DNA of 64,000 nt from Methanobacterium sp. Lineage in GTDB: Archaea > Methanobacteriota > Methanobacteria > Methanobacteriales > Methanobacteriaceae. Every line of letters starts with the position of its first letter. Positions within the stretch are counted from its first letter, which is position 1. Location: the NCBI GenBank assembly GCA_016222945.1, contig JACRPY010000006.1, positions 1 to 64,000 of the forward strand, in the 5' to 3' direction. The position numbers and the translations under genes were made by a program. The notes under the pieces are model-generated. The model searched no databases. It saw nothing but the letters and a program-made list of their open reading frames with translations, and was not told where the DNA came from. Positions 19,303 through 29,844 of this stretch are shown one piece after another.

Positions 19303-20418
19303 ATGTTTCAACCAGCCAAAAGATGTGAATCAATACAGCTTTCAGAAATAAGAAAAATGTTCGATCTTAATTTGGAAGATGCCATAAATTTAAGTCTTGG
19401 AGAACCTGACTTTGACACACCATATCATATAAGAGAAGCAGTAAAAATTGCATTAGATGAAGGTTTTACTCATTATACTCCAAATAAAGGTATTTTAGAG
19501 CTTAGAGAAGCTATATCTTCTAAATTGGATCGTGAAAATGGTGTAAAAGCTGATCCAGAATCAATTATTGTCACCGTTGGGGCCAGCGAAGCCCTGCACA
19601 TAGCTCTTCAAGCCATAGTAAATAGAGGAGATGAGGTTTTAATTCCTGATCCTGGATTCCTTTCTTATGATCCATGTGTAAAGCTTGCAGAAGGTAGAAT
19701 GGTTCCAGTTGAACTTCAAGAAGAGAATGAATTTAGAATGACGGCAGAAAATGTACTTGACAACATTACGGATAAAACAAAGGCAATAATTTTGAATTCT
19801 CCTGCAAATCCAACTGGAAGTGTCATGAAAAAAGAGGATATAAAAGGAATTAGTGAAATTGCAGAAGATAAGGGTATATTTTTGATATCTGACGAAATTT
19901 ATGAGAAAATAATTTATGAAGGGAAACATCATAGTCCTGGAAAGTATACTGACAACGCAATAACTATAAATGGCTTTTCAAAAACATATGCAATGACCGG
20001 ATTTAGAATAGGGTACGTGGCTGCAAAACAGGAGATAATTGAGGAAATGATTAAGATACATCAGTATAATGCTGCATGTGCAAGTTCTTTATCACAAATA
20101 GCAGGACTTGAAGCATTAAATGGACCTCAAAATTGTGTAGCTGAGATGTTAAATGAATTTAGAAAGCGACGTGACCTGGTTGTAAAAAGATTGAATGAAA
20201 TGGGAATATCACTTAAAAAACCTAAAGGTGCATTTTACGTGTTTCCAAAAGTCCAAAATTCAGTTAAATTTGTAAATGAATCCATAAAAAAGGGAGTTAT
20301 AATTGTTAATGGCAGTGGATTCGGAAAATGTGGAGAAAACCACTTTAGAATATCATACGCTACTTCATATGATAAATTAGTTGAAGCTATGAATAAATTA
20401 GAAACAATAAAAATTTAA
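19303..20418 (+). CDS. Class I/II aminotransferase, aspartate aminotransferase type
   Basis: About 371 residues, a fold-type I PLP enzyme. NLSLGEPDFDTP is the substrate-binding loop, NSPANPTGS the PLP-contacting Asn region, and NGFSKTYAMTGFRIGY carries the Schiff-base lysine. A GTG at 19291 is possible, but GTGGT sits at Shine-Dalgarno distance from the ATG at 19303. It most resembles archaeal AspC-like enzymes that use 2-oxoglutarate. The exact amino acid is not certain from sequence. Confidence 0.82.
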   Translation: MFQPAKRCESIQLSEIRKMFDLNLEDAINLSLGEPDFDTPYHIREAVKIALDEGFTHYTPNKGILELREAISSKLDRENGVKADPESIIVTVGASEALHIALQAIVNRGDEVLIPDPGFLSYDPCVKLAEGRMVPVELQEENEFRMTAENVLDNITDKTKAIILNSPANPTGSVMKKEDIKGISEIAEDKGIFLISDEIYEKIIYEGKHHSPGKYTDNAITINGFSKTYAMTGFRIGYVAAKQEIIEEMIKIHQYNAACASSLSQIAGLEALNGPQNCVAEMLNEFRKRRDLVVKRLNEMGISLKKPKGAFYVFPKVQNSVKFVNESIKKGVIIVNGSGFGKCGENHFRISYATSYDKLVEAMNKLETIKI

Positions 20419-20511
20419 TTATAATTTAATTACAATCCAAATAAGTATTTCAAAAAATAAGGATCAACTAATATTTAAATTCTTTAAAAAGGAATAGGGA
20501 GAAGTTTGAAA

Positions 20512-21090
20512 ATGGCAGAGGAAAACCAACTTGGAAACAAAATCAAACAAATAAGAGAAAACAATGAAATGTCTGTTGAGGAATTGGCTTCAAAAAGCCA
20601 TTGTAGTAGTGAAATTATAGAAAGTATCGAAAGTGGGGATTTAATTCCTTCATTAACACCATTAATAAAAATTGCAAGGGTATTGGGAGTTAGATTAGGT
20701 ACTTTTCTCGATGATGCCCCTCAAACAGGACCTATAATGGTAAAATCGGGTAAATCGAATCATGTGATTCATTTTTCAGGAAAAGAGGATCATCCGGATA
20801 CAAGTGCTCTTGATTTCTATTCGCTGGCTTCAGGAAAAGCAGATAGGCATATGGAACCTTTTATTATTGATGTTCATCCACATGAAACAGAAGAGTATAA
20901 ACTTTCTTCACATGAAGGAGAAGAATTTATTTATGTTATTAACGGGGAAATTGAGATATTATACGGTCAGGACAGTTATTTGCTTTCAGCAGGCGATAGT
21001 ATTTATTATGATTCAATTGTACCTCATGATTTACATACTTATGGAAAACAAGATGCAAAAATACTTGCAATTGTTTACACACCCTTTTAA
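20512..21090 (+). CDS. XRE-type regulator with C-terminal cupin domain
   Basis: About 192 residues. A helix-turn-helix of the XRE type covers roughly residues 3-60 ([19 protein letters not shown]...), and a cupin covers about 110-190 ([27 protein letters not shown]). The start ATG at 20512 follows GGGAGAAG; TTG at 20506 is less likely. It heads a compact run with a thioesterase and an acyl-CoA synthetase, so it probably senses a small molecule, perhaps an acyl compound, and controls that run. Ligand unknown. Confidence 0.85.
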   Translation: MAEENQLGNKIKQIRENNEMSVEELASKSHCSSEIIESIESGDLIPSLTPLIKIARVLGVRLGTFLDDAPQTGPIMVKSGKSNHVIHFSGKEDHPDTSALDFYSLASGKADRHMEPFIIDVHPHETEEYKLSSHEGEEFIYVINGEIEILYGQDSYLLSAGDSIYYDSIVPHDLHTYGKQDAKILAIVYTPF

Positions 21091-21140
21091 AAAGGTAATA
21101 AAATGTTAATTAGCTATTCAAAGTGGAAGTGAATTTAAAA

Positions 21141-21551
21141 ATGTTTATAGAGAAAGTAACACCAAGATTTGGGGACGCTGACGGACTCCGCCACATAAAC
21201 AACATAGCACTTGTAGAATGGTTTGAAGTTGGAAGAAACCCTATATTTCGAATGTTTACACCAGATCTCGATTTAAACTATGAGAACTGGAAATTAATCC
21301 TTGTTAGAACAGAATTTGATTACTTAGGTCAGATGTACTATGGGCACGATGTCGAAATTAGAAGTTACATAACACATATTGGAAACACATCCTTTATAAT
21401 TGGACATGAGGCATGGCAAGATGAAAAGCTTAAGGCTAAAGGGAAAGCCGTTCTTGTACACTATGATTTTCTAAATCAAAATACTATGCCAATTCCAGAT
21501 GATATAAGAGCTCAATTAAAGGAACATTTAATAATTGAAGATAAAAAATAA
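21141..21551 (+). CDS. Hot-dog fold acyl-CoA thioesterase
   Basis: About 136 residues. RFGDADGLRHINNIALVEWFE is the 4-hydroxybenzoyl-CoA thioesterase signature, with the candidate catalytic Asp in GDAD and the HxN pattern after it. GTG at 21123 would add six residues, but the ATG at 21141 gives the usual family start. It lies between the XRE-cupin gene and the acyl-CoA synthetase, 26 bp before the latter. Hydrolysing a CoA thioester made by its neighbour, as an editing or balancing step, is a plausible inference. Confidence 0.82.
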   Translation: MFIEKVTPRFGDADGLRHINNIALVEWFEVGRNPIFRMFTPDLDLNYENWKLILVRTEFDYLGQMYYGHDVEIRSYITHIGNTSFIIGHEAWQDEKLKAKGKAVLVHYDFLNQNTMPIPDDIRAQLKEHLIIEDKK

Positions 21552-21577
21552 ATAATAAAAAAATAAAGGGGATTTAA

Positions 21578-23227
21578 ATGCTTTTTACAGAAGATACAAT
21601 TGGTGATTTCCTTGAAAAAATGGTAGAAAAGGATCCAGATAGGGAATTTGTTGTTTATCCAGATAGAGACCTTCGCTTTACATATAAGCAATTTGATGAA
21701 CGTGTTAATATGCTTGCAAAGGGAATGCTTTCTATTGGAATAACAAAAGGTGATCATGTGGGAATGTGGGCTCTTAATGTCCCGGATTGGCTCACATTCT
21801 TTTTTGCTACTGCAAAAATAGGTGCAGTTCTTGTAACTGTAAATACATCCTATAAAAGTCATGAACTGGATTATGTTTTAAAACAATCAGATATGAAAGC
21901 CATTGCAATAACAGATGGATTTAGGGATGTAAATTACTTAGATATATTATATGAGCTTGTTCCAGAGCTTAAAACAAGTAATAGGAGTAATCTAAGTAGC
22001 AGAGAATATTCTTATCTCAAAAATGTAATCTTTGTTGGTCCAGAAAAGCACCGAGGACTTTATAATACCAATGAATTACTGCTCCTTGGAAAACATACTG
22101 ACGATAAAATACTTTCAGATATTAAAAAGACTTTCAACAGTGATGATGTAGTTTGCATGCAATATACATCAGGGACAACTGGTTTCCCTAAAGGAGTTAT
22201 GCTTTCCCATAAAAATATCATTAATAATGGATATTACATTGGAGAAAGGATGAAGTATACAGAAGAAGATAGGGTCTGTTTACCTGTGCCATTATTTCAC
22301 TGTTTCGGGATTACTCTGGGGGTTATGGCAATATTAACTCATGGTGCAACTCATGTAATGCTTGAACAGTTCGATCCATTAATGGTTCTTGCAGCAGTTC
22401 AAAAAGAGAAGTGCACATCACTTTATGGTGTTCCAACAATGTTCATTGCTGAATTCTCACATCCAATGTTTGATATGTTTGATCTATCGTCTCTTAGAAC
22501 AGGTATAATGGCTGGTTCCACATGTCCAATAGAGGCCATGAAAAAAGTAATGAAAGATATGTACATGAAAGATGTAACTATTGTCTACGGCCTTACTGAA
22601 GGTTCTCCGGGATTTACACAGACAAGTGTAGATGATCCAGTGGAAATAAAGGTGGAAACTGTGGGAAGAAAACTACCTGAATGTGAGGTTAAATTAGTCG
22701 ATCCAGAAACAGGTGAAGATATTGGACCAGGAAAAGTTGGTGAGATTTGTAGTCGAGGCTACAATGTTATGAAAGGATACTATAAAATGCCTGAAAAGAC
22801 TGCAGAAACAATTGATAAGGATGGATGGCTTCACAGTGGAGATTTAGCTACAGTAGACGAAGAGGGTAATTACACAATTGTGGGACGAATCAAAGATATG
22901 ATTATTAGGGGCGGAGAAAATATTTACCCTCGTGAAATAGAAGAATTTTATTATACGATGCCGGGAGTTAAGGATGTGCAAGTTGTGGGGATTCCTGATG
23001 AAAAATACGGCGAAATTGTAGGTGCATTTGTTATATTGGAGGAGGATGCCGATATTTGCGAAGAAGATGTTAGGGATTATGGAATCGCAAAAATGGCACG
23101 CTTTAAAGTACCTAAACATGTTTTCTTTGTTGATGAATTTCCACTTACTGCAAGTGGGAAAATACAAAAATTTAAACTACGTGAAGATGCAGTGGAGCTT
23201 CTTAAAAGTAGATTAGATGAAGAATAA
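21578..23227 (+). CDS. AMP-forming acyl-CoA synthetase
   Basis: 549 residues of the ANL superfamily. [18 protein letters not shown] is the AMP-binding loop, VYGLTEGSP the adenine-binding region, [22 protein letters not shown] the hinge Asp region, and [11 protein letters not shown] and SGKIQK the C-terminal catalytic Lys region. Length and motifs resemble medium/long-chain fatty acyl-CoA ligases. AAGGGGATTTAA precedes the ATG. Archaeal membranes use isoprenoid ethers, so the true substrate in a methanogen is unclear and may be a short, branched or aromatic acid. Confidence 0.88.
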   Translation: MLFTEDTIGDFLEKMVEKDPDREFVVYPDRDLRFTYKQFDERVNMLAKGMLSIGITKGDHVGMWALNVPDWLTFFFATAKIGAVLVTVNTSYKSHELDYVLKQSDMKAIAITDGFRDVNYLDILYELVPELKTSNRSNLSSREYSYLKNVIFVGPEKHRGLYNTNELLLLGKHTDDKILSDIKKTFNSDDVVCMQYTSGTTGFPKGVMLSHKNIINNGYYIGERMKYTEEDRVCLPVPLFHCFGITLGVMAILTHGATHVMLEQFDPLMVLAAVQKEKCTSLYGVPTMFIAEFSHPMFDMFDLSSLRTGIMAGSTCPIEAMKKVMKDMYMKDVTIVYGLTEGSPGFTQTSVDDPVEIKVETVGRKLPECEVKLVDPETGEDIGPGKVGEICSRGYNVMKGYYKMPEKTAETIDKDGWLHSGDLATVDEEGNYTIVGRIKDMIIRGGENIYPREIEEFYYTMPGVKDVQVVGIPDEKYGEIVGAFVILEEDADICEEDVRDYGIAKMARFKVPKHVFFVDEFPLTASGKIQKFKLREDAVELLKSRLDEE

Positions 23228-23574
23228 ATTTTTAATTAAGGAAATATGGTATTTATTAAGATATTTTCAAATAAAATAACTCAAAATGTGTTGATCTTAT
23301 TTATTATACCTATTTTTTCTATTTTCTTAATTTGATCATCTCTTAAAAAAATGAAAACATTTAATACATATTATATCAATAAATAACATTGTATTCTCTG
23401 CACTGACGGATTATTTATATCCAGGCATCTCCATTGGTCAGTGCAGGGGAATAGATGTATTCAACTTATTTTAACGGCAATATTATTTTGACATCATAAT
23501 TTAATTCAAAACAAATAAATATATCAAAGCTTAAACTATTTGATAAATTTATAATGTTTATTGGAGAAATTAGA
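23228..23574 (+). promoter_or_regulatory. Intergenic region with a 10-bp inverted repeat bracketing a TATA-like box
   Basis: No protein-coding frame is convincing here. CTGCACTGAC at 23398-23407 and its exact complement GTCAGTGCAG at 23437-23446 are 29 bp apart. Between them lies TTATTTATATCC, TATA-like, itself inside a 4-bp hairpin GGAT...ATCC. The arms are GC-rich against an AT-rich background. The next gene is the CDF exporter, so a metal-responsive operator or a small structured leader is possible; neither is proven. Confidence 0.5.
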
Positions 23575-24477
23575 TTGAATATTGAAGAGAGAAAGAAATT
23601 AGGTCGAAGAGCAGTTTTAATTGCAATATTCGGAAATGTTGGGCTAACTATTTTCAACTTTGTTGTGGGAATTTTATCTGGAAGTACAGCACTTATTGCA
23701 GAAGCAGCCCACACGTTTTCTGACATTTTAACTTCCATAATAACATTCATTGGATTTAGAATTAGCTTAAAACCTCCAGACAAACTGCATCCTTACGGAC
23801 ATGGAAGAGCGGAGCCTCTTGTGGGATTGGTTATTGTTGTATTTCTAGGGATCATTGCATTTGAGATATTATCTGAAGTTTACAAAAAAGTTCTTTTAGG
23901 AGGTCCGATTACTCCGCCAGAAACAATTGCAGCTGTAATGGCCCTTGTTGGAGTGTTTGTTAATTTTGTAATGACCACATATATCATGAAAACAGGTAAA
24001 AAAATAAACAGCCCTGCAATAATTGCAGACGCACAGCACCAAAAAGTGGACATATTTTCCAGTGCAGCCATATTTGTAGGTGTAATTGGGGCGCAGTTAG
24101 GATTTCCTATTTTAGACCCAATAGTAGCTATTTTTATTGCAATAATGGTTTTAAAAACAGCATTTGATGTGGGCAGAGAAAATATAAATAATATATTAGG
24201 AACAGTTCCCTCAAAAGAAATCTTGGACAACATTCAAAAGTCAGCTTTATATATTAACGGCGCGTTAGGTGTTCATAATGTTAGAATCAATTATTTAGGG
24301 CCGTATGCATCTGTTGAACTCCATGTTACTGTAACAGAAGATTTAAGTTTAAAAGAAGCTCATGAAATAGCACATAATGTGGAAAAAAAGGTAATTGAAG
24401 ACGTTGAGATTGTATCTATGGTCACGGTTCATATTTGTCCTGATGTGGAAGATGAAGTATATTGTGTAGATAAATGA
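23575..24477 (+). CDS. Cation diffusion facilitator (CDF) metal exporter
   Basis: About 300 residues with six membrane helices and a cytoplasmic C-terminal ferredoxin-like domain. The metal-site residues are visible as HTFSD in helix 2 and DAQHQKVD in helix 5 (the usual HxxxD / D-or-HxxxD pair). TTG at 23575 follows a good GGAGAAATT; ATG at 23554 has no Shine-Dalgarno and is the alternative. CDF proteins export Zn2+, Fe2+, Mn2+, Co2+ or Ni2+ by proton antiport. Metal choice cannot be read from the sequence. The upstream inverted repeat may control it. Confidence 0.87.
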   Translation: MNIEERKKLGRRAVLIAIFGNVGLTIFNFVVGILSGSTALIAEAAHTFSDILTSIITFIGFRISLKPPDKLHPYGHGRAEPLVGLVIVVFLGIIAFEILSEVYKKVLLGGPITPPETIAAVMALVGVFVNFVMTTYIMKTGKKINSPAIIADAQHQKVDIFSSAAIFVGVIGAQLGFPILDPIVAIFIAIMVLKTAFDVGRENINNILGTVPSKEILDNIQKSALYINGALGVHNVRINYLGPYASVELHVTVTEDLSLKEAHEIAHNVEKKVIEDVEIVSMVTVHICPDVEDEVYCVDK

Positions 24478-24611
24478 ATAAAAAGTGCTTAAATGAGGTT
24501 TAATTTTTTAATCTGGCCGGGCGGAAATCCAATAATTTTATATATGATCATGTGAATAGTCATTCATCTAAGATTGTGGACATTTACTCATAGCGTTGAT
24601 TAAATTAAAAA

Positions 24612-27176
24612 ATGGACAGTATATGGAGAGATAAAGTGATAGATGACCTTGATGTCAAAAACATCTCTGGACTTTCAAATGATGAAGTAATCCTTAAAAT
24701 AAAGGAAGAAGGATACAATGAACTACCTTCAACCAAAAAAAGAGGCATAACTACTATTTTACTGGAAGTAGTCCGTGAACCAATGTTTCTGCTTTTAATT
24801 GCCAGTGGAACAATATATCTCTTTCTTGGAAGTCTTGAAGAGGCTTTAATGCTCCTTGGATTTGTTTTTGTTATAATTGGAATCACATTTTATCAGGAAC
24901 GTAAAACAGAACGCACATTAGAGGCGCTTCGAGATTTATCAAGCCCACGTGCATTAGTAATTCGCGAAGGCCAAAAAAAGAGGATTCCCGGACGTGAAGT
25001 GGTTAGAGACGATATTTTAATTTTAGAAGAAGGTGATAGAGTGCCTGCAGATGCAGTAGTCCTTTCATGCACTCATCTTCTAATAAATGAATCATTACTT
25101 ACAGGCGAAGCTGTTCCTGTACGTAAAGTGCCATGTGGCGGAGTTATGGACATGCATCCTCCTGGTGGAGAAGGATTACCATCGGTTTATTCAGGTACAC
25201 TCATTGTGCAGGGTCAGGGAATAGCTCAAGTACAAAGCACTGGTTTATACACAGAGATGGGTAAAATCGGTAGAAGATTAGAAACATTGGAAGATGAAGA
25301 CACATCATTACAAAAAGAAACCCGTAAACTGGTTAAAAACTTCGCAATTTTAGGGGTGTTTCTTTGTGCTGCAGTAGTTATTATATATGGTTTTACACGA
25401 TTGGATTGGCTTAATGGATTTTTAGCAGGTATAACTCTGGCAATGGCAATTTTACCTGAAGAAATTCCAGTAGTACTTACTGTTTTTCTTGCCCTTGGAG
25501 CATGGCGTATATCACAAAAAAAAGTGCTTACAAGGAGATCACAGGCAATACAAGCTCTTGGATCAGCTACGGTATTATGTGTAGATAAAACAGGTACTCT
25601 CACTGTAAATCAGATGTCAGTTAGTAAAATATTTGCAAATAGCGATTTTTTTGATGTGAATTTGGATGAACAGGATTCACTTCCCGAAAACTTCCATGAA
25701 ATTGTGGAGTTCAGCATACTGGCGAGCCACAGAGATCCCTTCGATCCAATGGAAAAAGCCTTAAAAAAACTTGGAAAAGATACATTATCAGATACTGAGC
25801 ATTTACATGATGATTGGACAATAGTACGTGAATATCCGTTATCTCAAGAACTGTTAGCTATGTCTCATGTCTGGAAATCGCCTGATGGTGAAGATTATAT
25901 TATTGCATCGAAAGGTGCTCCTGAAGCGATTGCTGATTTATGCCACTTAAACCAAACACAAACTCAAAAAATGTTAAAAAACATAAAATCAATGGCAGGC
26001 GATGGTTTAAGGATAATAGCTGTAGCCAAAGCAGATTTTAAACAAATAGACTTACCTATTAAACAACATGATTTTAAATTTGAATTTTTAGGACTTATTG
26101 GATTTATAGACCCTGTAAGGCCAGGTGTACCAAATGCAATCAAAGAATGTCATGATGCAGGTATAAGGGTGGTAATGATCACTGGAGACTATCCAGGGAC
26201 TGCAAAAAAGATTGCTCAAGAAATAGGACTTACATCACGAGATGAAATTATAACTGGACAGGAACTGGATAGTATAGATGATTCTAAGCTCCAAGAAAGG
26301 GTAAAAAATGTAAATATATTTGCAAGAGTTGTGCCTGAACAAAAATTACGCCTTGTAAATGCCCTCAAATTAAATAATGAAGTAGTAGTAATGACAGGAG
26401 ATGGTGTAAATGATGCACCAGCACTAAAATCAGCACAAATCGGGATAAGCATGGGGGATAGGGGCACTGATGTAGCAAGAGAAGCATCTTCACTTGTATT
26501 ACTTAATGACGACTTTTCATCCATAGTAGATGCTGTAAAAATGGGAAGAAGAATATTTGATAATTTAAAAAAGGCTATTGCATATATTTTTGCAGTTCAT
26601 ATTCCAATTATAGGTATGTCGCTAATTCCAGTGATTTTTAACATGCCTCTAGTTCTTTTACCAGTTCAAATCGTTTTTCTAGAACTAATAATTGATCCTG
26701 CATGCTCTATTGTATTTGAAGCAGAGCCTGCTGAGGCAAATATAATGAATCGTCCGCCACGCAGTATGAAAGAACCATTGTTTGATAGAAAAATTATTAG
26801 TTTGAGTATTTTACAAGGAGTAAGCGTGCTTATAATAGTTTTAAGTGTTTATTTATGGGCATTATATAATGGGCAGGGCGATATGGAAGCCCGTGCATTA
26901 AGTTTCACCACTTTAATCGTGGCTAATCTTGGATTGATATTAACAAACCGTTCATGGTCAAGAACCATTTTTTCCACATTAAATTCTCCAAACAAAGCAT
27001 TATGGTGGGTAATTGGCGGAGCATTGTTATTCCTGGGATTGGTCTTATATGTGGAACCACTGCGTAATCTCTTTGGTTTCAGTGTATTACATTTAAACGA
27101 CTTGATAGTTTGTTTAATAGCAGGAATTATAAGTATTCTGTGGTTTGAGGCCTTAAAAATGGTAGGTAGGCTGTGA
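24612..27176 (+). CDS. P-type cation-transporting ATPase (P2 class)
   Basis: 854 residues. Domains in order: N-terminal helices, actuator domain with LLTGEAVPV (TGEA in place of TGES), MAILPEEIPVVLT in helix 4, phosphorylation site CVDKTGTLT, the hinge TGDGVNDAPALK, and six C-terminal helices. Length and the PEEIP motif suggest a Ca2+ or other cation pump of the P2A type rather than a P1B heavy-metal pump; no N-terminal metal-binding CxxC domain is present. The start ATG lacks a clear Shine-Dalgarno; TTTTATATATG lies about 75 bp upstream. Confidence 0.88.
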   Translation: MDSIWRDKVIDDLDVKNISGLSNDEVILKIKEEGYNELPSTKKRGITTILLEVVREPMFLLLIASGTIYLFLGSLEEALMLLGFVFVIIGITFYQERKTERTLEALRDLSSPRALVIREGQKKRIPGREVVRDDILILEEGDRVPADAVVLSCTHLLINESLLTGEAVPVRKVPCGGVMDMHPPGGEGLPSVYSGTLIVQGQGIAQVQSTGLYTEMGKIGRRLETLEDEDTSLQKETRKLVKNFAILGVFLCAAVVIIYGFTRLDWLNGFLAGITLAMAILPEEIPVVLTVFLALGAWRISQKKVLTRRSQAIQALGSATVLCVDKTGTLTVNQMSVSKIFANSDFFDVNLDEQDSLPENFHEIVEFSILASHRDPFDPMEKALKKLGKDTLSDTEHLHDDWTIVREYPLSQELLAMSHVWKSPDGEDYIIASKGAPEAIADLCHLNQTQTQKMLKNIKSMAGDGLRIIAVAKADFKQIDLPIKQHDFKFEFLGLIGFIDPVRPGVPNAIKECHDAGIRVVMITGDYPGTAKKIAQEIGLTSRDEIITGQELDSIDDSKLQERVKNVNIFARVVPEQKLRLVNALKLNNEVVVMTGDGVNDAPALKSAQIGISMGDRGTDVAREASSLVLLNDDFSSIVDAVKMGRRIFDNLKKAIAYIFAVHIPIIGMSLIPVIFNMPLVLLPVQIVFLELIIDPACSIVFEAEPAEANIMNRPPRSMKEPLFDRKIISLSILQGVSVLIIVLSVYLWALYNGQGDMEARALSFTTLIVANLGLILTNRSWSRTIFSTLNSPNKALWWVIGGALLFLGLVLYVEPLRNLFGFSVLHLNDLIVCLIAGIISILWFEALKMVGRL

Positions 27177-27262
27177 ATATATACTTGGAGATATATTTGA
27201 AATAATATGAGGGTCAATTAACTTTTTTAAGTTTTAAAATAAGTAAATTAAAAGGTGATTAA

Positions 27263-28441
27263 ATGAAGAATTTATTTGCAGATAGAATGAATAAAGTTCA
27301 CAAATCATTTATAAGGGAAATATTAAAGGTTACAGAAGACCCCAACATCATATCATTTGGTGGAGGCCTACCCAACCCTAAATCATTTCCAGTAACAGAA
27401 ATAAAGGAAGTAGTATCTAAAGTTCTGTCTGAAAATGGTGAAGAAGTTCTTCAATACAGCACAACAGAAGGATATCTACCACTTAGAGAGTATATAGCTC
27501 AAAGATATGCAAAAGAAGGTTTAATGGTTCATGCAGATGAAATTTTGATTACCAATGGCTCACAACAGGGGATTGACTTAATAAGCAAAGTTTTTTTAAA
27601 TAAAGGTGATAATGTTTTGGTTGAAAAACCAACATATCTTGCTGCAATACAATCATTTGGATTATTCGAGCCAAAATTTAAATCTGTACCTTTACTTGAA
27701 GATGGAGCAGATATTAATGCATTTCAGAGAGTATTAGACGAAAATAAAATCAAAATTTTCTATTCAGTTACAAATTTCCAGAATCCAACTGGAATAACCT
27801 ATTCTAAGGAAAAAAGACAACAAGTAGCTGAAATACTCCAAAATACAGATACCATCTTTGTAGAAGACAACCCTTATGGAGAAATACGGTTTATGGGCGA
27901 GGATATACCTCCAGTTAAATCATATCTTGAAGATGGGATACTTTTAGGCTCTTTTTCAAAGATAGTATCTCCTGGAATGAGGTTAGGATGGATAGTAGCT
28001 AATAAAGAGATAATGGACAAAATAATCATAGCAAAACAGGCTTCAGACCTGCATTCTAATTATTTTACCCAAAGAGTTGTTTATCAATACTTAATTGACA
28101 ATGATGTGGATGAACATATTGAAAAAATAAAAAAAATGTATAAAAAACAGAGAAATCTAATGGTTAAAATGATAGAACAGCATTTTCCAGATGATGTTAA
28201 CTATACAAAGCCGGAGGGAGGAATGTTTTTATGGGTAACTCTTCCAGAAGGTTTATCTTCTCTTGATCTGTTTGACATTGCAATAAAAGAAAATGTTGCT
28301 TTTGTCCCTGGCAAGGCATTTTTTGCTGATGGAAGTGGAAATAACACTTTAAGGCTTAATTTCTCCAATTCTAATGAGGAAAAGATTGAAGAAGGTATAA
28401 AAAGGTTAGGAAAGGCTATTTATGAGTTAATGGGTAAATAA
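27263..28441 (+). CDS. PLP-dependent aminotransferase, 2-aminoadipate/LysN type
   Basis: 392 residues, fold-type I aminotransferase. ISFGGGLPNPKSFP near the start, NFQNPTGITYS in the middle, and GSFSKIVSPGMRLGW with the PLP lysine are typical of the Aro8/LysN/MocR-core group. These act on 2-aminoadipate, aromatic or branched amino acids. GGTGAT lies just before the ATG. It has no DNA-binding domain. The exact amino acid is unknown. Confidence 0.83.
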   Translation: MKNLFADRMNKVHKSFIREILKVTEDPNIISFGGGLPNPKSFPVTEIKEVVSKVLSENGEEVLQYSTTEGYLPLREYIAQRYAKEGLMVHADEILITNGSQQGIDLISKVFLNKGDNVLVEKPTYLAAIQSFGLFEPKFKSVPLLEDGADINAFQRVLDENKIKIFYSVTNFQNPTGITYSKEKRQQVAEILQNTDTIFVEDNPYGEIRFMGEDIPPVKSYLEDGILLGSFSKIVSPGMRLGWIVANKEIMDKIIIAKQASDLHSNYFTQRVVYQYLIDNDVDEHIEKIKKMYKKQRNLMVKMIEQHFPDDVNYTKPEGGMFLWVTLPEGLSSLDLFDIAIKENVAFVPGKAFFADGSGNNTLRLNFSNSNEEKIEEGIKRLGKAIYELMGK

Positions 28442-28716
28442 TATTTTATTTATAAACCGATTTATAATTCTTTTTTAGGATAATTAATAAAATGAGATTA
28501 TACCAAAACTTTTGCATCTAATTTAATTAATGGAAGGGTAATTTATTAGATATTTAAAACAATCAAGCAATTAAATAATGAATCAATAAACCAATTAACT
28601 GAATGCAGCATCTATCTTAAAAAGTATAGTGCATTCTGAGGGTATACTAACTGACTAAAAAGTAGTTACTATTAAATTAGTGGCTAAAAATAAAAAAAAT
28701 ATTGGTGGTTTTTGAA

Positions 28717-29217
28717 TTAGGAACTTTTTGGCTGCTCACTTTCCATGGTCAATTTATACGCTGTAAAGAGGCATATAAGTATTATTGGAATTAAAACGTC
28801 AATATAAAGCGCGAAACCAGCATTTCCAGGTGCAATATTTCCTGTTTGCATTATATCTGTAATGTGTATATATGCAGCTCCAAGATAAAATACAGATACT
28901 GCTATTATGGTCGCAAGCCAGAAGTTATCCCTGAATTTCAAGCATAGAATTCCTAAAAGTCCATAAGATAAATTTGCAACTCCAACTTCCAGTTGGAATG
29001 GATTGCCTGCTGGCCAACCAATCATCGCAGCAATGGTATTTGACAGGAATACATGACCAACGAATGCCCATATTGAGCCAATTCCCACCATTATAAATAA
29101 AAACCATAATGAAAATACTTCAAAAACTCTATTTTTTGTTTTAGGCGATTTACTCAAAAGTAAATGTAAAACAGCTCCAATTAATGTTATCAATAAAAAA
29201 ATATATGTCATTTCCAT
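28717..29217 (-). CDS. DUF6790-family small integral membrane protein
   Basis: 166 residues with about five hydrophobic helices and a conserved central block IGWPAGNPFQLEVGVANLS, followed by GNIAPGNAG before the last helix. It matches the uncharacterised DUF6790 type found in many archaea and bacteria. GGGGG precedes the start ATG. It stands alone between an aminotransferase and a VOC-family gene, so the context gives no clue to function. The flanking gaps (28442-28716 and 29218-29373) show only AT-rich sequence. Confidence 0.7.
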   Translation of the reverse strand: MEMTYIFLLITLIGAVLHLLLSKSPKTKNRVFEVFSLWFLFIMVGIGSIWAFVGHVFLSNTIAAMIGWPAGNPFQLEVGVANLSYGLLGILCLKFRDNFWLATIIAVSVFYLGAAYIHITDIMQTGNIAPGNAGFALYIDVLIPIILICLFTAYKLTMESEQPKSS

Positions 29218-29373
29218 ATTTAAACCCCCAATTTAAATCTAAATAATGGTATTTGTGGTTAAATTATTTAAATATATGGTTAAAATTCCCTAATATTTAA
29301 AAATAAATCTTATCTGGAAGTTAAGTTTTTAAATATTTAAATTCAATATTATAGTAATAGGGAGGAAATATAA

Positions 29374-29844
29374 ATGGAAATAAAATATATTTGCCCGCTT
29401 ATAACGGTCAAAGATATTAAAAAGTCAAAAGAATTCTATGAAAATGTGTTAAAACAGGAAGTAGAGATAGATCACGGTGAAAATGTTACATTTAAAGGAG
29501 GGTTTGCGTTACACGACATTGATCACTTCCAGAAGTTAACACTTAAACCCATTAAAACTACTGATTCTCCAAAGGACTTTATGGAACTTTATTTTGAATC
29601 GGAAGAGATTATAGAATTAGAATCCATTTTAAATTCTTTAAATGTTAAATTTGTGCATAATATCAAAGAACAGCCATGGGGACAGAGAGTAATGCGTTTT
29701 TATGACCTTGATGGTTATATTATTGAGGTAGGGGAGCCTTTGGAATTTGTAATAAAAAGATTCGAGGCTTACGGTCTTTCTGTTGAAGAAATTTCAGAAA
29801 GGACTTCCATGCCCGTTGAATTTGTGCAGATGGTTCTAGAATAA
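29374..29844 (+). CDS. VOC-family (glyoxalase/bleomycin-resistance fold) protein
   Basis: 156 residues with two beta-alpha-beta-beta-beta modules: the first starts ITVKDIKKSKEFYENVL, the second ends RFYDLDGYIIEVGEPLE, both typical. E in YIIEVGE is at a usual metal-ligand position. The C-terminal 25 residues (FEAYGLSVEEISERTSMPVEFVQ) look like a short helix-turn-helix tail. GGGAGGAAA precedes the ATG. Substrate unknown. Confidence 0.8.
   Translation: MEIKYICPLITVKDIKKSKEFYENVLKQEVEIDHGENVTFKGGFALHDIDHFQKLTLKPIKTTDSPKDFMELYFESEEIIELESILNSLNVKFVHNIKEQPWGQRVMRFYDLDGYIIEVGEPLEFVIKRFEAYGLSVEEISERTSMPVEFVQMVLE

Noticed and set aside
23398..23446. Known metal or fluoride riboswitch
   Set aside because: The conserved cores of the NiCo and fluoride classes are not visible; only one 10-bp stem with a simple interior is seen.
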